From assembly GCF_001010805.1 (NCBI RefSeq), contig NZ_CP011477.1:3342501-3406500 (forward strand): 64,000 bases of DNA, read 5' to 3'. Position numbers and translations under genes: made by a program. Below the pieces are notes generated by a model. It was not told the DNA's origin. It saw nothing but the letters and a program-made list of their open reading frames with translations, and did not search any database. This DNA comes from Spongiibacter sp. IMCC21906. GTDB lineage: Bacteria > Pseudomonadota > Gammaproteobacteria > Pseudomonadales > Spongiibacteraceae. Positions 58,226 to 64,000 of the stretch are shown piece after piece. Numbering within the stretch: the stretch's first letter is position 1; each line of letters opens with the position of its first letter.

Positions 58226-59596
58226 ATGAGCGACGACAAAACGGTACTGATTGCCAATGGCCAGGGCTTCTGGGGGGACAGTCTTCTGGGCCCCAAACGC
58301 CTAGTTGAGGAAGGCCCGCTGGATTATTTGACCTTGGATTATTTGGCCGAGGTTACCATGAGCATCATGCAGAAACAGCGCCTGCGTAACCCCGAAGCGG
58401 GCTACGCCACGGACTTTGTCTCCATGCTCAAAGAAATCCTGCCAACCTGCCAGAAAAAAGGCATCAAGGTCATCGCCAACGCTGGCGGTGTCAACCCCAA
58501 AGGTTGCCTAAAAGCGATTAAAGAAGTCGTGAAAGAGCTAGGCATGAGCGGCATCAAAATCGGCATCGTGGAAGGCGACGACATCCTCGACCAACTCCCC
58601 GAGCTGATCAAATCAGGCGAAGAATTCAAAAACCTGGATAACGGCGCCCCTATCCAAGACGTACTGGACAAAATCTCCAGCGCCAACGTCTACATCGGTG
58701 CCAAGCCCATTGCCGACGCGCTGGACCAAGGTGCCGACATCGTGGTTACTGGCCGCGCTACCGACCCCTCCGTCGTACTCGCTCCGCTGATACACGAGTT
58801 CGGCTGGTCGATGGAAGACTACGACAAACTGGCTGCCGGTACCGTCATGGGCCACATCCTTGAGTGCGGTGCACAATGTACTGGCGGCAACTACAACGGC
58901 TGGCGCGACGTTCCCAACTTTGCCCGTATTGGCTACCCCATTGTAGAAGCGAAAGCTGACGGCACCTTCACTGTCACCAAACACGAAGGCACTGGTGGCC
59001 TGGTAACAGTAGACACCGTTGTTTCTCAGATCATGTACGAACTGGGCGACCCGAAAAACTATCTGGGCCCTGACTGCAAATCTGACTTCACCTCTATTCA
59101 AATGGAGCAAGACGGCGACAACCGGGTAAAAGTTTGGGGCATCAAAGGCGCCGAACCCACACCTACTTACAAAGTGTCTATGGCATTTGAAGATGGCTAC
59201 AAAATCGTTGGCCAACTGACTTACACCGCTCCTGACGCTGTCGAAAAAGCTGAACTGGCCGCCGAAATTCTGTTTGAGCGTGTTGGCATGTACGGCAAAG
59301 AAATCCCGAAAGAAGATCGCTTTGTTGAGCTATTCGGCACCAATGTCTGCTACAAAGGCATTTACAAGCAAGAGCAAGAGCCCGGCGAAGTCATGCTGCG
59401 GGTCGGCGCTAAAAGCTACGACAAAAATGTACTCAACATCCTTGGTCGGGAATTGGCACCGCTGATCACCAGCGGCCCTGTTGGCGTTACCGGCTTTGCC
59501 GCTGGCCGCCCTCGCCCCACTGAAATCGTCGGCTACTGGCCCGCGTTAATGGACAAAACCAAAGTACACACCACTGTCACCGTGGAGGAAGTATAA
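58226..59596 (+). CDS. AtuA/DUF1446 family protein, main domain only
   Basis: A 456-aa DUF1446 protein, the family of AtuA of the acyclic terpene utilisation pathway. Family stretches are VLIANGQGFWGDSLLGPKRL, LDYLTLDYLAEVTMSIMQKQ, GIKVIANAGGVNPKGCL, VVTGRATDPSVVLAPLIHEF and LECGAQCTGGNYNGW. The C-terminal ferredoxin-like part fused in Pseudomonas AtuA (about 600 aa) is absent and forms the next gene. The reaction of AtuA is unknown. It lies 55 bp after the hydratase gene. Confidence 0.88.
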   Translation: MSDDKTVLIANGQGFWGDSLLGPKRLVEEGPLDYLTLDYLAEVTMSIMQKQRLRNPEAGYATDFVSMLKEILPTCQKKGIKVIANAGGVNPKGCLKAIKEVVKELGMSGIKIGIVEGDDILDQLPELIKSGEEFKNLDNGAPIQDVLDKISSANVYIGAKPIADALDQGADIVVTGRATDPSVVLAPLIHEFGWSMEDYDKLAAGTVMGHILECGAQCTGGNYNGWRDVPNFARIGYPIVEAKADGTFTVTKHEGTGGLVTVDTVVSQIMYELGDPKNYLGPDCKSDFTSIQMEQDGDNRVKVWGIKGAEPTPTYKVSMAFEDGYKIVGQLTYTAPDAVEKAELAAEILFERVGMYGKEIPKEDRFVELFGTNVCYKGIYKQEQEPGEVMLRVGAKSYDKNVLNILGRELAPLITSGPVGVTGFAAGRPRPTEIVGYWPALMDKTKVHTTVTVEEV

Positions 59597-59597
59597 A

Positions 59598-59930
59598 ATG
59601 GCTAAAGTAAAATTGATGGATATCGCCATTGCCCGCAGCGGCGACAAAGGCGACGGCAGCAACGTAGGCGTTAAAGCCAACACCACTGCCATCTACGAAT
59701 TCCTGAAAGAAAACCTGACCACCGCCGTGGTTAAAGAGCACTTCAAGGAAATCTGCTTTGGCGAGGTAACTCGCTACGAGCTGGACAACCTCAACGTGCT
59801 TAACTTTATTCTGGAAGATTCCCTTGGCGGCGGCGGCACCGAAACCCTCATCATGGATGCTCAGGGTAAGGTACACAGCCTGGCCATGCTGTACATGGAA
59901 ATGGACGTACCCGACGAGCTGCTCGCCTAA
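59598..59930 (+). CDS. AtuA C-terminal-type small domain protein
   Basis: A 110-aa protein equal to the C-terminal domain of fused AtuA proteins. Core: MDIAIARSGDKGDGSNVGVK, YELDNLNVLNFILEDSLGGG and a late MLYMEMDVPDELL. It starts one base after the previous stop, so the two halves should be made together and form a complex. A strong terminator follows. Confidence 0.82.
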   Translation: MAKVKLMDIAIARSGDKGDGSNVGVKANTTAIYEFLKENLTTAVVKEHFKEICFGEVTRYELDNLNVLNFILEDSLGGGGTETLIMDAQGKVHSLAMLYMEMDVPDELLA

Positions 59931-59974
59931 TCCGGCTGCAAGCAACGTCATAACAAGCTGTTAAACGGCTTGTC

Positions 59975-60003
59975 AAAAAGGCCGGCAATCCCGGCCTTTT
60001 TTG
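59975..60003 (+). terminator. Terminator after the split atuA genes
   Basis: AAAAAGGCCGG-CAATC-CCGGCCTTTTTT, an 11-bp stem with a T-run, between the AtuA-type genes and pta. Confidence 0.88.
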
Positions 60004-60052
60004 TACCTGTACCTTTTACACACGCACTAAATCCGACAAGAGACAAATCAGC

Positions 60053-61012
60053 ATGACCGGCATTCTCGACCAGCTTCGCCAAACCGCCCAAGCCCAACCC
60101 AAACGCATTTTACTGCCTGAGCATTACGATGAACGCGTAATAAGCGCCGCCAGTCAACTCGCCAGCAGCAAACTGGCCCTGCCCGTACTGATAGACTTAC
60201 CTGAAGGCATAACCGCACCCGAAGGCGTCGAAGTCTTTGCTCAACGCAGCGACGCCGCCCAATGGCGCCAACAAGCCATTCAGGCCTTCACCATCGCCCG
60301 AGCGGCAAAAGGCATGACTGAAGAAAAAGCCGCGGCAGCACTAGAGAACCCGGTATTACTCGCCTCAGTGCTATTAAAATTGGGCTTTGCAGACGGCGGC
60401 GTGGCTGGCTCAACCGCCACCACTGCCGATGTATTGAGGGCAGGCATTCAGGGTCTTGGTCTCGCCAACGGTGCCAAGCAAGTGTCCAGCTTCTTCCTGA
60501 TGGAGCTTACCGATGGTCGCGTACTGACCTATGGCGACTGCGGCGTCATCCCCGACCCCGACAGTAATGCCCTGGCTGAAATTGCCCTCGCCAGCGCCGC
60601 CAGCCACCAGCAATTGACCGGTGAAGTCGCTAAGGTTGCCATGCTGTCATTCTCAACCAAGGGCAGCGCCGAGCACCCCCGAGTAGACAAAGTTCGGGCA
60701 GCACTAGACCTTGCCAAAACGCAGCAACCAGAACTGGCTATTGACGGCGAACTGCAGTTTGATGCCGCTTTTGTTCCGGCAATTGGCAAGAAAAAAGCCC
60801 CCGATTCTGCCGTGGCAGGTCAGGCCAACGTCTTTATTTTCCCCGACTTGGATTCTGGCAATATCGGCTACAAAATTACCCAGCGAATTGGCGGTGCCAA
60901 AGCACTTGGACCATTACTACAAGGTTTGGCGAAGCCGTGGATGGATTTATCCCGCGGATGCAGTGCAGAAGATATTGTTGATGTGGCCGTCATCGCCGCA
61001 ACACTGGCATAG
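60053..61012 (+). CDS. pta: Phosphate acetyltransferase
   Basis: Converts acetyl-CoA and phosphate to acetyl phosphate. The 319-aa protein is the short form with only the PTA/PTB domain: RILLPEHYDERVISAA at the N-terminus, DGGVAGSTATTADVLRAGI near 114, AMLSFSTKGSAEHPRVDKVR near 200 and NVFIFPDLDSGNIGYKI near 260. No acetate kinase gene is adjacent. It is separated from the AtuA-type genes by a terminator and so has its own promoter. Confidence 0.95.
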   Translation: MTGILDQLRQTAQAQPKRILLPEHYDERVISAASQLASSKLALPVLIDLPEGITAPEGVEVFAQRSDAAQWRQQAIQAFTIARAAKGMTEEKAAAALENPVLLASVLLKLGFADGGVAGSTATTADVLRAGIQGLGLANGAKQVSSFFLMELTDGRVLTYGDCGVIPDPDSNALAEIALASAASHQQLTGEVAKVAMLSFSTKGSAEHPRVDKVRAALDLAKTQQPELAIDGELQFDAAFVPAIGKKKAPDSAVAGQANVFIFPDLDSGNIGYKITQRIGGAKALGPLLQGLAKPWMDLSRGCSAEDIVDVAVIAATLA

Positions 61013-61068
61013 CAAAATCGTATTCAAACGCAAAACCAAACGGCCAACATTCGGCGCTGGTAAAAAGC

Positions 61069-61104
61069 AAAAAAGGGTTCTGCTAATAAGCAGAACCCTT
61101 TTTT
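61069..61104. terminator. Two-way terminator between pta and lipA
   Basis: A perfect 16-bp stem (61069-61084 with 61089-61104, loop AATA) with A-run and T-run ends. It can stop both convergent transcripts. Confidence 0.92.
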
Positions 61105-61138
61105 CTCATATCGATACAAGCTCTTTTTAAAACGGCGT

Positions 61139-62140
61139 TTACTTCAGTAAGCTCAAATCCACTTGCTTATCGGCGTGATAAGACGAGCGCACCATAGGTC
61201 CGCTGGCAACGCTTTTAAAACCAAGCTCTTCGGCAATGCGCCCAAACTCATCAAACTCTTCAGGAGTGACAAATCGATCCACTGGCAGGTGATCACGACT
61301 GGGTTGTAGGTACTGTCCCATGGTGATCATGTCGATATCGTGGGCACGCATATCTTTCATAACCTGAATCAATTCTTCTGCTGTTTCGCCCAGGCCCAGC
61401 ATTAAACCTGATTTGGTGAGTACATCCGGGCGGCGTTCTTTGTATTTTTTAAGCAGGTCCAGCGACCACTGATAATCGGAACCGGGGCGGATTTTTTTAT
61501 AAAGGCTGGGGACCGACTCCAGGTTGTGATTAAACACGTCAGGGGCTTCGTCTTCTAGAATATCCAGCGCCACATCCATACGGCCACGGAAGTCTGGCAC
61601 CAACACTTCTATGCGAATGCCGGGGCTGCGCTGACGGGTTTCGCGGATACAGTCCGCAAAATGTTGGGCACCGCCATCGCGCAAATCGTCCCGGTCTACC
61701 GAGGTAATAACTACATATTTCAACTGCATTTCGGCAATGGCGTCAGCCAGCTCTACCGGCTCGTCTTGATTCAGCGCATTGGGACGACCATGGGCAACAT
61801 CGCAAAAAGGGCAGCGCCGGGTGCAAATTTCACCCATGATCATAAAGGTGGCCGTGCCGCCGCTAAAACATTCACCCAGGTTTGGGCAGGCGGCCTCTTC
61901 ACAAACAGAGGCCAGCTTGTGTTTGCGCAAAATACTTTTGATACGGCTGATTTCAGGGCTGGCCGGGAGCCTCGCTCTAATCCAAGCAGGCTTGGCGGGC
62001 AGCTCCACCGAAGGAATCACTTTGACGGGGATACGAGCCACTTTTTCGGCGCCGCGAAGCTTTTCGCCTTGCACGACCTTTTTATTAGCAGGGCGCTGAA
62101 CCTGAACGGTTGTCGTTTTCTGTTCTACATCGCTGCTCAT
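61139..62140 (-). CDS. lipA: Lipoyl synthase LipA
   Basis: A radical-SAM enzyme that inserts two sulfurs into protein-bound octanoyl chains. From ATG 62140 it has 333 aa. The auxiliary cluster motif is [12 protein letters not shown] and the radical-SAM triad [10 protein letters not shown]. The C-terminal Ser motif is VRSSYHAD. The N-terminal 70 residues are a basic extension. The ATG overlaps the lipB stop by 4 bp. Confidence 0.98.
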   Translation of the reverse strand: MSSDVEQKTTTVQVQRPANKKVVQGEKLRGAEKVARIPVKVIPSVELPAKPAWIRARLPASPEISRIKSILRKHKLASVCEEAACPNLGECFSGGTATFMIMGEICTRRCPFCDVAHGRPNALNQDEPVELADAIAEMQLKYVVITSVDRDDLRDGGAQHFADCIRETRQRSPGIRIEVLVPDFRGRMDVALDILEDEAPDVFNHNLESVPSLYKKIRPGSDYQWSLDLLKKYKERRPDVLTKSGLMLGLGETAEELIQVMKDMRAHDIDMITMGQYLQPSRDHLPVDRFVTPEEFDEFGRIAEELGFKSVASGPMVRSSYHADKQVDLSLLK

Positions 62141-62832
62141 TGTGACTCCTCCCATTGGGGTAGTGTGTTGTCGTCACTCTCCCTGTATTCGGTATAGGCT
62201 AATGTGTTTGCTAACGCCGACGCCAATGCATTGGCCAATGATGACTGACTTGGTACTGGCTGACTTGGGGCCGCCTGAGCAAGCTGTGTGGCAATATCGC
62301 TTACCGCCATACCAACGTGACCGCAGGGGTTAATACGCTGAAAAACGCTGAGATCCATGTCGATATTGAGACTCAAGCCATGAAAGCTGCAGCCTCGACG
62401 AATCTTTAAGCCCAGTTGGGCTATTTTAGCACCGTTTTCCAGGTAAACACCGGGGGCATCGGGCCGGGGGTGCGCTGGAATAGTTAAATCTGCCAACACA
62501 CTGACAATGCTTTGCTCAATGGCGGTAACCAAGTCCCGCACGCCAATACCCAAGCGGCGAAGATCAACCAATACATAGCCAAGCAATTGGCCTGGACCAT
62601 GATAGGTGACCTGACCACCGCGATCTACCTGCACCACAGGAATATCACCAGGCATTAACACATGCTCGGCTTTACCTGCCTGGCCTTGAGTAAACACCGG
62701 ATCGTGTTCTAAAAACCAGATTTCGTCCCGGCTGTCGGGGCCCCGACTATCTGTATAGCGCTGCATCGCCTGCCAAACAGGCATATATGCTTGCCGACCT
62801 AATTGCCGGCACCAGAGGATGTTTTGCGACAT
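62137..62832 (-). CDS. lipB: Octanoyltransferase LipB
   Basis: Moves octanoate from acyl carrier protein to lipoate-dependent enzymes. It has 231 aa, with the substrate-binding [20 protein letters not shown] near 77, the catalytic Lys in [14 protein letters not shown] and Cys in [13 protein letters not shown]. The C-terminal 40 residues are an Ala/Ser/Gln-rich tail. It lies between ybeD and lipA. Confidence 0.97.
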   Translation of the reverse strand: MSQNILWCRQLGRQAYMPVWQAMQRYTDSRGPDSRDEIWFLEHDPVFTQGQAGKAEHVLMPGDIPVVQVDRGGQVTYHGPGQLLGYVLVDLRRLGIGVRDLVTAIEQSIVSVLADLTIPAHPRPDAPGVYLENGAKIAQLGLKIRRGCSFHGLSLNIDMDLSVFQRINPCGHVGMAVSDIATQLAQAAPSQPVPSQSSLANALASALANTLAYTEYRESDDNTLPQWEESQ

Positions 62833-63116
62833 TACAGCACCATTTTTACGATGCCGGTCGCCTTGAGGTCAGTAAAGATGTCGTCCAACTGGGGCTTGCC
62901 AGTTGCGACGATAGTCACGGTGATAGCGACAAAACGCCCTTCTCGACTTTCTCGTTCGGTGATTAAACTTTCGTCAATATCGCCAGCGTGTTGACGCATT
63001 ATTGCAATGGTTTTTTCACGCAGGGCCGCCCCAGCCTCACCAATTACCTTGATGGGGTAGTCACAGGGAAACTCAATTACAGGCGGCTTTTGCTCAGTCA
63101 CAACTACATCACTCAA
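62832..63116 (-). CDS. ybeD: DUF493 family protein YbeD
   Basis: A 94-aa ACT-like protein always near dacA and lipB; the function is unproven, with a regulatory role of lipoate synthesis suggested. Core: [16 protein letters not shown] and [20 protein letters not shown]. It shares one base with the lipB start. Confidence 0.93.
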   Translation of the reverse strand: MSDVVVTEQKPPVIEFPCDYPIKVIGEAGAALREKTIAIMRQHAGDIDESLITERESREGRFVAITVTIVATGKPQLDDIFTDLKATGIVKMVL

Positions 63117-63125
63117 AAAATAAAT

Positions 63126-64000
63126 TTATGAAAACAACCCAAGAAAAAACAACACAATGCTGTCCCAAAGCCGCTTAAAGATACTGCCTTGCTCAACATT
63201 TTCTAACGCCACCAGCGGTACATTCACCTGCTGCTCGCCGTTGAGGGTCACAACCAGCTCACCGTATTCCTCGTCGCCACTAATTGGCGCCACCAAGGTG
63301 TCGTCAACGTTAAGCTGTGCGTTTAAAGAATCGCTTTTACCCCTAGGAATCGTCAGATAAACGTCTTCCTTCACTCCCAGAGCCACGGAGTCGGCGCTGC
63401 CCTTCCAAACTTTGTTTGTGGTCAGTTCAGTGCCAGAAGCATAGAGATGATGGGTTTCAAAATAGCGAAAACCATAGGACAGCAGCTTTTGGGTTTCACG
63501 CTCCCGAGCAGATTGACTGCTGGCGCCCATCACCACCGAGATCAAGCGCATGCCGTCGCGCTTAGCTGACGTCACCAAACAATAACCAGCCTCTTCTGTA
63601 TGCCCGGTTTTTAAGCCATCCACGCTGGGGTCAGTCCACAGCAAGCCATTGCGGTTGGTTTGTTTAATACCGTTATAGGTAAAGTCTTTTTGACTATACA
63701 GTGCATATTCGTCGGGGTGCTGAATAATCGCCTTAGCCAAAATAGCCAAATCCCGTGGCGACGTGTAATGATCAGGGTCGGGCAAACCATGAGAATTCAC
63801 ATAATGGGTGTTGGTCATTCCCAAACGTTTGGCATGCTGATTCATCATGCCGGCAAAGGCTTCTTCACTGCCTGCCAGATATTCAGCAACGGCAACAGTG
63901 GAGTCGTTGCCAGAAGAAATCACGATTCCTTTATGCAGATCGTGCAAGTTGACCTGTTTACCCACCTCTATCCACATCAGTGAAGAGCCCGCAAAAACCG
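63126..64000 (-). CDS. dacA: D-alanyl-D-alanine carboxypeptidase (PBP5/6-type), 5' end outside the window
   Basis: Trims the terminal D-Ala from peptidoglycan side chains in the periplasm. The frame stays open to the right edge, so the signal peptide and SxxK nucleophile are missing from view. The SGN motif is ISSGNDSTVAVAEYLAGS and the KTG motif is GLKTGHTEEAGYC. The C-terminal beta domain ends in an amphipathic membrane anchor, LWDSIVLFFLGLFS. The last 9 bp before ybeD fit one operon. Confidence 0.96.
   Translation of the reverse strand, partial: VFAGSSLMWIEVGKQVNLHDLHKGIVISSGNDSTVAVAEYLAGSEEAFAGMMNQHAKRLGMTNTHYVNSHGLPDPDHYTSPRDLAILAKAIIQHPDEYALYSQKDFTYNGIKQTNRNGLLWTDPSVDGLKTGHTEEAGYCLVTSAKRDGMRLISVVMGASSQSARERETQKLLSYGFRYFETHHLYASGTELTTNKVWKGSADSVALGVKEDVYLTIPRGKSDSLNAQLNVDDTLVAPISGDEEYGELVVTLNGEQQVNVPLVALENVEQGSIFKRLWDSIVLFFLGLFS

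Overview
The window reads as the chromosome of a gammaproteobacterium. The housekeeping blocks are in the order known from Pseudomonadales and Cellvibrionales-type marine bacteria: grpE/dnaK opposite recN, fur with bamE-rnfH-ratA, smpB, prmC-prfA-hemA opposite a TPR lipoprotein gene with lolB-ispE-tRNA-Gln-prs-rplY-pth-ychF, cmoAB, miaB-ybeZ-ybeY-ybeX-(gltB-like)-lnt-leuS-lptE-holA, and lipA-lipB-ybeD-dacA. A Spongiibacteraceae-like marine genus is my best guess. This rests on gene order and protein style, not on a search.

Layout. 1-5.5 kb: heat-shock chaperones (a near-perfect sigma-32 promoter before grpE), SOS-type recN (LexA box), fur and bamE. 5.5-15.8 kb: conserved single genes, a sodium:neurotransmitter-type symporter, smpB, a SixA-like phosphatase, a methyltransferase, rhlB, DoxX, moeB-like, prmC, prfA and hemA. 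16-23.6 kb: outer-membrane lipoprotein sorting, isoprenoid and PRPP synthesis and translation genes. This operon is interrupted by tRNA-Gln and four 175-bp tandem repeats, each ending in the 3' tail of the tRNA. 23.7-25 kb: tRNA-Met, a very long hairpin, and a second array of about 197-bp palindromic repeats flanked by a 40-bp direct repeat. 25-44 kb: an Ig-like lipoprotein, a small barrel protein, then mostly core genes.

44.0-54.9 kb is the accessory part. Between holA and a truncated 5'-nucleotidase gene lies visibly G+C-rich DNA with different codon use. Its left edge has three 16-bp direct repeats and a broken fic gene. Its right edge is a junction near 54877 where a LuxR-type regulator and the 5'-nucleotidase have both lost their N-terminal ends. 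Inside are a HexR/RpiR-type regulator, a small membrane protein and a tight ten-gene co-directional operon (46265-54480). The operon encodes a thermostable-hemolysin-family protein, an AMP-forming acyl-adenylating enzyme whose usual C-terminal lysine is arginine, a haem-oxygenase-like diiron oxidase, a short-chain dehydrogenase, a TPR protein, an OmpR-type response regulator with histidine kinase, a periplasmic cupredoxin-fold protein, an FTR1 iron permease and an outer-membrane barrel. A PmrA-type direct repeat lies just upstream of the first gene. My reading, which is inference, is a self-regulated pathway that modifies a fatty acyl group with an iron enzyme and brings its own iron uptake. 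This is the best candidate for an undescribed system here.

57.4-61 kb holds an enoyl-CoA hydratase, an AtuA/DUF1446 protein split into two genes, and phosphate acetyltransferase. The window ends in the lipoate operon and a dacA gene cut by the right edge. No rRNA, CRISPR array, integrase or transposase was seen.
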